Assembly (NCBI GenBank): GCA_977006965.1
Contig: OZ345372.1
Span: forward strand, 1-64,000
Length of the DNA: 64,000 nt
Direction: 5' to 3'
Origin: Phymatolithon calcareum
Lineage: Eukaryota; Rhodophyta; Florideophyceae; Hapalidiales
Position numbers and translations under genes: made by a program. The notes below the pieces were generated by a model that saw only the letters and a list, made by a program, of their open reading frames with translations, ran no database searches and was not told the origin of the DNA. This document shows, in pieces, positions 12,312 through 26,072 of the stretch (within the stretch, counting starts at the first letter, position 1; every line of letters starts with the position of its first letter).

Positions 12312-15300
12312 TCAAGGTCGTCTATGACTCCACAATCCATGCACAAAGACGGCAGACGAAATGTACATGGCGAAGATAAGCTCTGAACAGGTTGTTAAGG
12401 GTGGAGAAGGTGTTGAGAGAGTATGTGGACTGGTCTGAGTCGATTTGAGAGAGTTTGAAATTTTGGTCAAGGTAGTCACCTCGCTGGCGAAGAAGACGCG
12501 GGACACCGACATGACGGGGATGACGTTGTAACATGTTTTAGAGGTTGGGGAAGGTGTTGGGAGAGTATGTGGACTGGTCTGAGTCGATTTGAGAGCGTTT
12601 GAAATTTTGGTCAAGGTAGTCACCTCGCTGGCGAAGAAGACGCGGGACACCGACATGACGGAGATGAGTCCAAAAGACGTTTTTGATGTTGGGGAAGGTG
12701 TTGCGAGAGTATGTGGACTGGTCTGAGTCGATTTGAGAGCGTTTGAAATTTTGGTCAAGGTAGTCACCTCGCTGGCGAAGAAGACGCGGGACACCGACAT
12801 GACGGGGATGACGTTGTAACATGTTTTAGAGGTTGGGGAAGGTGTTGGGAGAGTATGTGGACTGGTCTGAGTCGATTTGAGAGCGTTTGAAATTTTGGTC
12901 AAGGTAGTCACCTCGCTGGCGAAGAAGACGCGGGACACCGACATGACGGAGATGAGTCCAAAAGACGTTCTTGATGTTGGGGAAGGTGTTGGGAGAGTAT
13001 GTGGACTGGTCTGAGTCGATTTGAGAGCGTTTGAAATTTTGGTCAAGGTAGTCACCTCGCTGGCGAAGAAGACGCGGGACACCGACATGACGGGGATGAC
13101 GTTGTAACATGTTTTAGAGGTTGGGGAAGGTGTTGGGAGAGTATGTGGACTGGTCTGAGTCGATTTGAGAGCGTTTGAAATTTTGGTCAAGGTAGTCACC
13201 TCGCTTGCGAAGAAGACGCGGGACACCGACATGACGGAGATGAGTTCAAAAGACGTTCTTGATGTTGGGGAAGGTGTTGGGAGAGTATGTGGACTGGTCT
13301 GAGTCGATTTGAGAGCGTTTGAAATTTTGGTCAAGGTAGTCTCCCTCTCGGGAGGGAGGACGCGGGACACAAACATGACGATGATGACCGGAAAACATGT
13401 GGAGTAGGATGGTAAAGATGATGGGACAGTGGTTATGGCGTTTGGTTGCCAGTGGAAGACGCTGAGGAGGTTTTTTACTTCTGGGTCCGCGTTTCCAGCC
13501 TGTTTTCGCAGGTTGTTACTTCTGGGTCCGCGCACAGAGGCCATTTGGAGGGGGTGCCCTGTAGAGGCCAAAAACGCGGACCCAGAAGTAACAGTTTTAA
13601 ATGGTCAAAATAGGATTTTGTCGATTGTTTGAGTAAGTGGCACATTTGGACCCAGAAGTCACGAAAGAATATACCTAGGATATACAAGAGTTTGACGGAC
13701 TTGAAGGTGGAGGTGGAGTGGGAGTGAAAAAGGGATACGGTGGGACTATTCCGAAGTGAAATTCGACGCTGAGCCCGAATCTGGACTCAGAATGGGACGT
13801 GCAGTAAGAGATCATGGTGTATACAACAAATAAAGTGTCGTCAAGGTCGTCTATGACTCCACAATCCATGCACAAAGACGGCAGACGAAATGTACATGGC
13901 GAAGATAAGCTCTGAACAGGTTGTTAAGGGTGGAGAAGGTGTTGAGAGAGTATGTGGACTGGTCTGAGTCGATTTGAGAGAGTTTGAAATTTTGGTCAAG
14001 GTAGTCACCTCGCTGGCGAAGAAGACGCGGGACACCGACATGACGGGGATGACGTTGTAACATGTTTTAGAGGTTGGGGAAGGTGTTGGGAGAGTATGTG
14101 GACTGGTCTGAGTCGATTTGAGAGCGTTTGAAATTTTGGTCAAGGTAGTCACCTCGCTGGCGAAGAAGACGCGGGACACCGACATGACGGAGATGAGTCC
14201 AAAAGACGTTCTTGATGTTGGGGAAGGTGTTGGGAGAGTATGTGGACTGGTCTGAGTCGATTTGAGAGCGTTTGAAATTTTGGTCAAGGTAGTCACCTCG
14301 CTGGCGAAGAAGACGCGGGACACCGACATGACGGAGATGAGTTCAAAAGACGTTCTTGATGTTGGGGAAGGTGTTGGGAGAGTATGTGGACTGGTCTGAG
14401 TCGATTTGAGAGCGTTTGAAATTTTGGTCAAGGTAGTCACCTCGCTGGCGAAGAAGACGCGGGACACCGACATGACGGGGATGACGTTGTAACATGTTTT
14501 AGAGGTTGGGGAAGGTGTTGGGAGAGTATGTGGACTGGTCTGAGTCGATTTGAGAGCGTTTGAAATTTTGGTCAAGGTAGTCACCTCGCTGGCGAAGAAG
14601 ACGCGGGACACCGACATGACGGAGATGAGTCCAAAAGACGTTTTTGATGTTGGGGAAGGTGTTGGGAGAGTATGTGGACTGGTCTGAGTCGATTTGAGAG
14701 CGTTTGAAATTTTGGTCAAGGTAGTCACCTCGCTGGCGAAGAAGACGCGGGACACCGACATGACGGGGATGACGTTGTAACATGTTTTAGAGGTTGGGGA
14801 AGGTGTTGGGAGAGTATGTGGACTGGTCTGAGTCGATTTGAGAGCGTTTGAAATTTTGGTCAAGGTAGTCACCTCGCTTGCGAAGAAGACGCGGGACACC
14901 GACATGACGGAGATGAGTTCAAAAGACGTTCTTGATGTTGGGGAAGGTGTTGGGAGAGTATGTGGACTGGTCTGAGTCGATTTGAGAGCGTTTGAAATTT
15001 TGGTCAAGGTAGTCTCCCTCTCGGGAGGGAGGACGCGGGACACAAACATGACGATGATGACCGGAAAACATGTGGAGTAGGATGGTAAAGATGATGGGAC
15101 AGTGGTTATGGCGTTTGGTTGCCAGTGGAAGACGCTGAGGAGGTTTTTTACTTCTGGGTCCGCGTTTCCAGCCTGTTTTCGCAGGTTGTTACTTCTGGGT
15201 CCGCGCACAGAGGCCATTTGGAGGGGGTGCCCTGTAGAGGCCAAAAACGCGGACCCAGAAGTAACAGTTTTAAATGGTCAAAATAGGATTTTGTCGATTG

Positions 15301-16898
15301 TTTGAGTAAGTGGCACATTTGGACCCAGAAGTCACGAAAGAATATACCTAGGATATACAAGAGTTTGACGGACTTGAAGGTGGAGGTGGAGTGGGAGTGA
15401 AAAAGGGATACGGTGGGACTATTCGGAAGTGAAATTCGACGCTGAGCCGGAATCTGGACTCAGAATGGGACGTGCAGTAAGAGATCATGGTGTATACAAC
15501 AAATAAAGTGTCGTCAAGGTCGTCTATGACTCCACAATCCATGCACAAAGACGGCAGACGAAATGTACATGGCGAAGATAAGCTCTGAACAGGTTGTTAA
15601 GGGTGGAGAAGGTGTTGAGAGAGTATGTGGACTGGTCTGAGTCGATTTGAGAGAGTTTGAAATTTTGGTCAAGGTAGTCACCTCGCTGGCGAAGAAGACG
15701 CGGGACACCGACATGACGGGGATGACGTTGTAACATGTTTTAGAGGTTGGGGAAGGTGTTGGGAGAGTATGTGGACTGGTCTGAGTCGATTTGAGAGCGT
15801 TTGAAATTTTGGTCAAGGTAGTCACCTCGCTGGCGAAGAAGACGCGGGACACCGACATGACGGAGATGAGTCCAAAAGACGTTCTTGATGTTGGGGAAGG
15901 TGTTGGGAGAGTATGTGGACTGGTCTGAGTCGATTTGAGAGCGTTTGAAATTTTGGTCAAGGTAGTCACCTCGCTGGCGAAGAAGACGCGGGACACCGAC
16001 ATGACGGAGATGAGTTCAAAAGACGTTCTTGATGTTGGGGAAGGTGTTGGGAGAGTATGTGGACTGGTCTGAGTCGATTTGAGAGCGTTTGAAATTTTGG
16101 TCAAGGTAGTCACCTCGCTGGCGAAGAAGACGCGGGACACCGACATGACGGGGATGACGTTGTAACATGTTTTAGAGGTTGGGGAAGGTGTTGGGAGAGT
16201 ATGTGGACTGGTCTGAGTCGATTTGAGAGCGTTTGAAATTTTGGTCAAGGTAGTCACCTCGCTGGCGAAGAAGACGCGGGACACCGACATGACGGAGATG
16301 AGTTCAAAAGACGTTCTTGATGTTGGGGAAGGTGTTGGGAGAGTATGTGGACTGGTCTGAGTCGATTTGAGAGCGTTTGAAATTTTTGTCAAGGTAGTCT
16401 CTCTCTCGGGAGGGAGGACGCGGGACACAAACATGACGATGATGACCGGAAAACATGTGGAGTAGGATGGTAAAGATGATGGGACAGTGGTTATGGCGTT
16501 TGGTTGCCAGTGGAAGACGCTGAGGAGGTTTGTTACTTCTGGGTCCGCGTTTCCAGCCTGTTTTCGCAGGTTGTTACTTCTGGGTCCGCGCACAGAGGCC
16601 ATTTGGAGGGGGTGCCCTGTAGAGGCCAAAAACGCGGACCCAGAAGTAACAGTTTTAAATGGTCAAAATAGGATTTTGTCGATTGTTTGAGTAAGTGGCA
16701 CATTTGGACCCAGAAGTCACGAAAGAATATACCTAGGATATACAAGAGTTTGACGGACTTGAAGGTGGAGGTGGAGTGGGAGTGAAAAAGGGATACGGTG
16801 GGACTATTCGGAAGTGAAATTCGACGCTGAGCCGGAATCTGGACTCAGAATGGGACGTGCAGTAAGAGATCATGGTGTATACAACAAATAAAGTGTCG
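12312..16898. repeat. 4587-bp super-unit, copy 1 (7+8+6 monomers)
   Basis: Three consecutive units of 1529, 1673 and 1385 bp form a block that recurs twice more directly downstream. A shared rare variant, GTTGCGAGAG for the usual GTTGGGAGAG, marks the same position in each copy. Confidence 0.88.
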
Positions 16899-19800
16899 TC
16901 AAGGTCGTCTATGACTCCACAATCCATGCACAAAGACGGCAGACGAAATGTACATGGCGAAGATAAGCTCTGAACAGGTTGTTAAGGGTGGAGAAGGTGT
17001 TGAGAGAGTATGTGGACTGGTCTGAGTCGATTTGAGAGAGTTTGAAATTTTGGTCAAGGTAGTCACCTCGCTGGCGAAGAAGACGCGGGACACCGACATG
17101 ACGGGGATGACGTTGTAACATGTTTTAGAGGTTGGGGAAGGTGTTGGGAGAGTATGTGGACTGGTCTGAGTCGATTTGAGAGCGTTTGAAATTTTGGTCA
17201 AGGTAGTCACCTCGCTGGCGAAGAAGACGCGGGACACCGACATGACGGAGATGAGTCCAAAAGACGTTTTTGATGTTGGGGAAGGTGTTGCGAGAGTATG
17301 TGGACTGGTCTGAGTCGATTTGAGAGCGTTTGAAATTTTGGTCAAGGTAGTCACCTCGCTGGCGAAGAAGACGCGGGACACCGACATGACGGGGATGACG
17401 TTGTAACATGTTTTAGAGGTTGGGGAAGGTGTTGGGAGAGTATGTGGACTGGTCTGGGTCGATTTGAGAGCGTTTGAAATTTTGGTCAAGGTAGTCACCT
17501 CGCTGGCGAAGAAGACGCGGGACACCGACATGACGGAGATGAGTCCAAAAGACGTTCTTGATGTTGGGGAAGGTGTTGGGAGAGTATGTGGACTGGTCTG
17601 AGTCGATTTGAGAGCGTTTGAAATTTTGGTCAAGGTAGTCACCTCGCTGGCGAAGAAGACGCGGGACACCGACATGACGGGGATGACGTTGTAACATGTT
17701 TTAGAGGTTGGGGAAGGTGTTGGGAGAGTATGTGGACTGGTCTGAGTCGATTTGAGAGCGTTTGAAATTTTGGTCAAGGTAGTCACCTCGCTTGCGAAGA
17801 AGACGCGGGACACCGACATGACGGAGATGAGTTCAAAAGACGTTCTTGATGTTGGGGAAGGTGTTGGGAGAGTATGTGGACTGGTCTGAGTCGATTTGAG
17901 AGCGTTTGAAATTTTGGTCAAGGTAGTCTCCCTCTCGGGAGGGAGGACGCGGGACACAAACATGACGATGATGACCGGAAAACATGTGGAGTAGGATGGT
18001 AAAGATGATGGGACAGTGGTTATGGCGTTTGGTTGCCAGTGGAAGACGCTGAGGAGGTTTTTTACTTCTGGGTCCGCGTTTCCAGCCTGTTTTCGCAGGT
18101 TGTTACTTCTGGGTCCGCGCACAGAGGCCATTTGGAGGGGGTGCCCTGTAGAGGCCAAAAACGCGGACCCAGAAGTAACAGTTTTAAATGGTCAAAATAG
18201 GATTTTGTCGATTGTTTGAGTAAGTGGCACATTTGGACCCAGAAGTCACGAAAGAATATACCTAGGATATACAAGAGTTTGACGGACTTGAAGGTGGAGG
18301 TGGAGTGGGAGTGAAAAAGGGATACGGTGGGACTATTCCGAAGTGAAATTCGACGCTGAGCCCGAATCTGGACTCAGAATGGGACGTGCAGTAAGAGATC
18401 ATGGTGTATACAACAAATAAAGTGTCGTCAAGGTCGTCTATGACTCCACAATCCATGCACAAAGACGGCAGACGAAATGTACATGGCGAAGATAAGCTCT
18501 GAACAGGTTGTTAAGGGTGGAGAAGGTGTTGAGAGAGTATGTGGACTGGTCTGAGTCGATTTGAGAGAGTTTGAAATTTTGGTCAAGGTAGTCACCTCGC
18601 TGGCGAAGAAGACGCGGGACACCGACATGACGGGGATGACGTTGTAACATGTTTTAGAGGTTGGGGAAGGTGTTGGGAGAGTATGTGGACTGGTCTGAGT
18701 CGATTTGAGAGCGTTTGAAATTTTGGTCAAGGTAGTCACCTCGCTGGCGAAGAAGACGCGGGACACCGACATGACGGAGATGAGTCCAAAAGACGTTCTT
18801 GATGTTGGGGAAGGTGTTGGGAGAGTATGTGGACTGGTCTGAGTCGATTTGAGAGCGTTTGAAATTTTGGTCAAGGTAGTCACCTCGCTGGCGAAGAAGA
18901 CGCGGGACACCGACATGACGGAGATGAGTTCAAAAGACGTTCTTGATGTTGGGGAAGGTGTTGGGAGAGTATGTGGACTGGTCTGAGTCGATTTGAGAGC
19001 GTTTGAAATTTTGGTCAAGGTAGTCACCTCGCTGGCGAAGAAGACGCGGGACACCGACATGACGGGGATGACGTTGTAACATGTTTTAGAGGTTGGGGAA
19101 GGTGTTGGGAGAGTATGTGGACTGGTCTGAGTCGATTTGAGAGCGTTTGAAATTTTGGTCAAGGTAGTCACCTCGCTGGCGAAGAAGACGCGGGACACCG
19201 ACATGACGGAGATGAGTCCAAAAGACGTTTTTGATGTTGGGGAAGGTGTTGGGAGAGTATGTGGACTGGTCTGAGTCGATTTGAGAGCGTTTGAAATTTT
19301 GGTCAAGGTAGTCACCTCGCTGGCGAAGAAGACGCGGGACACCGACATGACGGGGATGACGTTGTAACATGTTTTAGAGGTTGGGGAAGGTGTTGGGAGA
19401 GTATGTGGACTGGTCTGAGTCGATTTGAGAGCGTTTGAAATTTTGGTCAAGGTAGTCACCTCGCTTGCGAAGAAGACGCGGGACACCGACATGACGGAGA
19501 TGAGTTCAAAAGACGTTCTTGATGTTGGGGAAGGTGTTGGGAGAGTATGTGGACTGGTCTGAGTCGATTTGAGAGCGTTTGAAATTTTGGTCAAGGTAGT
19601 CTCCCTCTCGGGAGGGAGGACGCGGGACACAAACATGACGATGATGACCGGAAAACATGTGGAGTAGGATGGTAAAGATGATGGGACAGTGGTTATGGCG
19701 TTTGGTTGCCAGTGGAAGACGCTGAGGAGGTTTTTTACTTCTGGGTCCGCGTTTCCAGCCTGTTTTCGCAGGTTGTTACTTCTGGGTCCGCGCACAGAGG

Positions 19801-21485
19801 CCATTTGGAGGGGGTGCCCTGTAGAGGCCAAAAACGCGGACCCAGAAGTAACAGTTTTAAATGGTCAAAATAGGATTTTGTCGATTGTTTGAGTAAGTGG
19901 CACATTTGGACCCAGAAGTCACGAAAGAATATACCTAGGATATACAAGAGTTTGACGGACTTGAAGGTGGAGGTGGAGTGGGAGTGAAAAAGGGATACGG
20001 TGGGACTATTCGGAAGTGAAATTCGACGCTGAGCCGGAATCTGGACTCAGAATGGGACGTGCAGTAAGAGATCATGGTGTATACAACAAATAAAGTGTCG
20101 TCAAGGTCGTCTATGACTCCACAATCCATGCACAAAGACGGCAGACGAAATGTACATGGCGAAGATAAGCTCTGAACAGGTTGTTAAGGGTGGAGAAGGT
20201 GTTGAGAGAGTATGTGGACTGGTCTGAGTCGATTTGAGAGAGTTTGAAATTTTGGTCAAGGTAGTCACCTCGCTGGCGAAGAAGACGCGGGACACCGACA
20301 TGACGGGGATGACGTTGTAACATGTTTTAGAGGTTGGGGAAGGTGTTGGGAGAGTATGTGGACTGGTCTGAGTCGATTTGAGAGCGTTTGAAATTTTGGT
20401 CAAGGTAGTCACCTCGCTGGCGAAGAAGACGCGGGACACCGACATGACGGAGATGAGTCCAAAAGACGTTCTTGATGTTGGGGAAGGTGTTGGGAGAGTA
20501 TGTGGACTGGTCTGAGTCGATTTGAGAGCGTTTGAAATTTTGGTCAAGGTAGTCACCTCGCTGGCGAAGAAGACGCGGGACACCGACATGACGGAGATGA
20601 GTTCAAAAGACGTTCTTGATGTTGGGGAAGGTGTTGGGAGAGTATGTGGACTGGTCTGAGTCGATTTGAGAGCGTTTGAAATTTTGGTCAAGGTAGTCAC
20701 CTCGCTGGCGAAGAAGACGCGGGACACCGACATGACGGGGATGACGTTGTAACATGTTTTAGAGGTTGGGGAAGGTGTTGGGAGAGTATGTGGACTGGTC
20801 TGAGTCGATTTGAGAGCGTTTGAAATTTTGGTCAAGGTAGTCACCTCGCTGGCGAAGAAGACGCGGGACACCGACATGACGGAGATGAGTTCAAAAGACG
20901 TTCTTGATGTTGGGGAAGGTGTTGGGAGAGTATGTGGACTGGTCTGAGTCGATTTGAGAGCGTTTGAAATTTTTGTCAAGGTAGTCTCTCTCTCGGGAGG
21001 GAGGACGCGGGACACAAACATGACGATGATGACCGGAAAACATGTGGAGTAGGATGGTAAAGATGATGGGACAGTGGTTATGGCGTTTGGTTGCCAGTGG
21101 AAGACGCTGAGGAGGTTTGTTACTTCTGGGTCCGCGTTTCCAGCCTGTTTTCGCAGGTTGTTACTTCTGGGTCCGCGCACAGAGGCCATTTGGAGGGGGT
21201 GCCCTGTAGAGGCCAAAAACGCGGACCCAGAAGTAACAGTTTTAAATGGTCAAAATAGGATTTTGTCGATTGTTTGAGTAAGTGGCACATTTGGACCCAG
21301 AAGTCACGAAAGAATATACCTAGGATATACAAGAGTTTGACGGACTTGAAGGTGGAGGTGGAGTGGGAGTGAAAAAGGGATACGGTGGGACTATTCGGAA
21401 GTGAAATTCGACGCTGAGCCGGAATCTGGACTCAGAATGGGACGTGCAGTAAGAGATCATGGTGTATACAACAAATAAAGTGTCG
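16899..21485. repeat. 4587-bp super-unit, copy 2
   Basis: Same unit order and lengths as the preceding block. It carries a CTGGGTCGATT variant near 17450 that recurs exactly 4587 bases later but is absent from copy 1, so copies 2 and 3 are the closer pair. Confidence 0.88.
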
Positions 21486-24400
21486 TCAAGGTCGTCTATG
21501 ACTCCACAATCCATGCACAAAGACGGCAGACGAAATGTACATGGCGAAGATAAGCTCTGAACAGGTTGTTAAGGGTGGAGAAGGTGTTGAGAGAGTATGT
21601 GGACTGGTCTGAGTCGATTTGAGAGAGTTTGAAATTTTGGTCAAGGTAGTCACCTCGCTGGCGAAGAAGACGCGGGACACCGACATGACGGGGATGACGT
21701 TGTAACATGTTTTAGAGGTTGGGGAAGGTGTTGGGAGAGTATGTGGACTGGTCTGAGTCGATTTGAGAGCGTTTGAAATTTTGGTCAAGGTAGTCACCTC
21801 GCTGGCGAAGAAGACGCGGGACACCGACATGACGGAGATGAGTCCAAAAGACGTTTTTGATGTTGGGGAAGGTGTTGCGAGAGTATGTGGACTGGTCTGA
21901 GTCGATTTGAGAGCGTTTGAAATTTTGGTCAAGGTAGTCACCTCGCTGGCGAAGAAGACGCGGGACACCGACATGACGGGGATGACGTTGTAACATGTTT
22001 TAGAGGTTGGGGAAGGTGTTGGGAGAGTATGTGGACTGGTCTGGGTCGATTTGAGAGCGTTTGAAATTTTGGTCAAGGTAGTCACCTCGCTGGCGAAGAA
22101 GACGCGGGACACCGACATGACGGAGATGAGTCCAAAAGACGTTCTTGATGTTGGGGAAGGTGTTGGGAGAGTATGTGGACTGGTCTGAGTCGATTTGAGA
22201 GCGTTTGAAATTTTGGTCAAGGTAGTCACCTCGCTGGCGAAGAAGACGCGGGACACCGACATGACGGGGATGACGTTGTAACATGTTTTAGAGGTTGGGG
22301 AAGGTGTTGGGAGAGTATGTGGACTGGTCTGAGTCGATTTGAGAGCGTTTGAAATTTTGGTCAAGGTAGTCACCTCGCTTGCGAAGAAGACGCGGGACAC
22401 CGACATGACGGAGATGAGTTCAAAAGACGTTCTTGATGTTGGGGAAGGTGTTGGGAGAGTATGTGGACTGGTCTGAGTCGATTTGAGAGCGTTTGAAATT
22501 TTGGTCAAGGTAGTCTCCCTCTCGGGAGGGAGGACGCGGGACACAAACATGACGATGATGACCGGAAAACATGTGGAGTAGGATGGTAAAGATGATGGGA
22601 CAGTGGTTATGGCGTTTGGTTGCCAGTGGAAGACGCTGAGGAGGTTTTTTACTTCTGGGTCCGCGTTTCCAGCCTGTTTTCGCAGGTTGTTACTTCTGGG
22701 TCCGCGCACAGAGGCCATTTGGAGGGGGTGCCCTGTAGAGGCCAAAAACGCGGACCCAGAAGTAACAGTTTTAAATGGTCAAAATAGGATTTTGTCGATT
22801 GTTTGAGTAAGTGGCACATTTGGACCCAGAAGTCACGAAAGAATATACCTAGGATATACAAGAGTTTGACGGACTTGAAGGTGGAGGTGGAGTGGGAGTG
22901 AGAAAGGGATACGGTGGGACTATTCCGAAGTGAAATTCGACGCTGAGCCCGAATCTGGACTCAGAATGGGACGTGCAGTAAGAGATCATGGTGTATACAA
23001 CAAATAAAGTGTCGTCAAGGTCGTCTATGACTCCACAATCCATGCACAAAGACGGCAGACGAAATGTACATGGCGAAGATAAGCTCTGAACAGGTTGTTA
23101 AGGGTGGAGAAGGTGTTGAGAGAGTATGTGGACTGGTCTGAGTCGATTTGAGAGAGTTTGAAATTTTGGTCAAGGTAGTCACCTCGCTGGCGAAGAAGAC
23201 GCGGGACACCGACATGACGGGGATGACGTTGTAACATGTTTTAGAGGTTGGGGAAGGTGTTGGGAGAGTATGTGGACTGGTCTGAGTCGATTTGAGAGCG
23301 TTTGAAATTTTGGTCAAGGTAGTCACCTCGCTGGCGAAGAAGACGCGGGACACCGACATGACGGAGATGAGTCCAAAAGACGTTCTTGATGTTGGGGAAG
23401 GTGTTGGGAGAGTATGTGGACTGGTCTGAGTCGATTTGAGAGCGTTTGAAATTTTGGTCAAGGTAGTCACCTCGCTGGCGAAGAAGACGCGGGACACCGA
23501 CATGACGGAGATGAGTTCAAAAGACGTTCTTGATGTTGGGGAAGGTGTTGGGAGAGTATGTGGACTGGTCTGAGTCGATTTGAGAGCGTTTGAAATTTTG
23601 GTCAAGGTAGTCACCTCGCTGGCGAAGAAGACGCGGGACACCGACATGACGGGGATGACGTTGTAACATGTTTTAGAGGTTGGGGAAGGTGTTGGGAGAG
23701 TATGTGGACTGGTCTGAGTCGATTTGAGAGCGTTTGAAATTTTGGTCAAGGTAGTCACCTCGCTGGCGAAGAAGACGCGGGACACCGACATGACGGAGAT
23801 GAGTCCAAAAGACGTTTTTGATGTTGGGGAAGGTGTTGGGAGAGTATGTGGACTGGTCTGAGTCGATTTGAGAGCGTTTGAAATTTTGGTCAAGGTAGTC
23901 ACCTCGCTGGCGAAGAAGACGCGGGACACCGACATGACGGGGATGACGTTGTAACATGTTTTAGAGGTTGGGGAAGGTGTTGGGAGAGTATGTGGACTGG
24001 TCTGAGTCGATTTGAGAGCGTTTGAAATTTTGGTCAAGGTAGTCACCTCGCTTGCGAAGAAGACGCGGGACACCGACATGACGGAGATGAGTTCAAAAGA
24101 CGTTCTTGATGTTGGGGAAGGTGTTGGGAGAGTATGTGGACTGGTCTGAGTCGATTTGAGAGCGTTTGAAATTTTGGTCAAGGTAGTCTCCCTCTCGGGA
24201 GGGAGGACGCGGGACACAAACATGACGATGATGACCGGAAAACATGTGGAGTAGGATGGTAAAGATGATGGGACAGTGGTTATGGCGTTTGGTTGCCAGT
24301 GGAAGACGCTGAGGAGGTTTTTTACTTCTGGGTCCGCGTTTCCAGCCTGTTTTCGCAGGTTGTTACTTCTGGGTCCGCGCACAGAGGCCATTTGGAGGGG

Positions 24401-26072
24401 GTGCCCTGTAGAGGCCAAAAACGCGGACCCAGAAGTAACAGTTTTAAATGGTCAAAATAGGATTTTGTCGATTGTTTGAGTAAGTGGCACATTTGGACCC
24501 AGAAGTCACGAAAGAATATACCTAGGATATACAAGAGTTTGACGGACTTGAAGGTGGAGGTGGAGTGGGAGTGAAAAAGGGATACGGTGGGACTATTCGG
24601 AAGTGAAATTCGACGCTGAGCCGGAATCTGGACTCAGAATGGGACGTGCAGTAAGAGATCATGGTGTATACAACAAATAAAGTGTCGTCAAGGTCGTCTA
24701 TGACTCCACAATCCATGCACAAAGACGGCAGACGAAATGTACATGGCGAAGATAAGCTCTGAACAGGTTGTTAAGGGTGGAGAAGGTGTTGAGAGAGTAT
24801 GTGGACTGGTCTGAGTCGATTTGAGAGAGTTTGAAATTTTGGTCAAGGTAGTCACCTCGCTGGCGAAGAAGACGCGGGACACCGACATGACGGGGATGAC
24901 GTTGTAACATGTTTTAGAGGTTGGGGAAGGTGTTGGGAGAGTATGTGGACTGGTCTGAGTCGATTTGAGAGCGTTTGAAATTTTGGTCAAGGTAGTCACC
25001 TCGCTGGCGAAGAAGACGCGGGACACCGACATGACGGAGATGAGTCCAAAAGACGTTCTTGATGTTGGGGAAGGTGTTGGGAGAGTATGTGGACTGGTCT
25101 GAGTCGATTTGAGAGCGTTTGAAATTTTGGTCAAGGTAGTCACCTCGCTGGCGAAGAAGACGCGGGACACCGACATGACGGAGATGAGTTCAAAAGACGT
25201 TCTTGATGTTGGGGAAGGTGTTGGGAGAGTATGTGGACTGGTCTGAGTCGATTTGAGAGCGTTTGAAATTTTGGTCAAGGTAGTCACCTCGCTGGCGAAG
25301 AAGACGCGGGACACCGACATGACGGGGATGACGTTGTAACATGTTTTAGAGGTTGGGGAAGGTGTTGGGAGAGTATGTGGACTGGTCTGAGTCGATTTGA
25401 GAGCGTTTGAAATTTTGGTCAAGGTAGTCACCTCGCTGGCGAAGAAGACGCGGGACACCGACATGACGGAGATGAGTTCAAAAGACGTTCTTGATGTTGG
25501 GGAAGGTGTTGGGAGAGTATGTGGACTGGTCTGAGTCGATTTGAGAGCGTTTGAAATTTTTGTCAAGGTAGTCTCTCTCTCGGGAGGGAGGACGCGGGAC
25601 ACAAACATGACGATGATGACCGGAAAACATGTGGAGTAGGATGGTAAAGATGATGGGACAGTGGTTATGGCGTTTGGTTGCCAGTGGAAGACGCTGAGGA
25701 GGTTTGTTACTTCTGGGTCCGCGTTTCCAGCCTGTTTTCGCAGGTTGTTACTTCTGGGTCCGCGCACAGAGGCCATTTGGAGGGGGTGCCCTGTAGAGGC
25801 CAAAAACGCGGACCCAGAAGTAACAGTTTTAAATGGTCAAAATAGGATTTTGTCGATTGTTTGAGTAAGTGGCACATTTGGACCCAGAAGTCACGAAAGA
25901 ATATACCTAGGATATACAAGAGTTTGACGGACTTGAAGGTGGAGGTGGAGTGGGAGTGAAAAAGGGATACGGTGGGACTATTCCGAAGTGAAATTCGACG
26001 CTGAGCCCGAATCTGGACTCAGAATGGGACGTGCAGTAAGAGATCATGGTGTATACAACAAATAAAGTGTCG
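21486..26072. repeat. 4587-bp super-unit, copy 3
   Basis: Third tandem copy with the same 7-8-6 layout. It has a private change near 22901 (GAGAAAGG for GAAAAAGG). The units after 26073 (8 and 6 monomers) continue the 8-6 part of the pattern before it breaks down. Confidence 0.88.
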
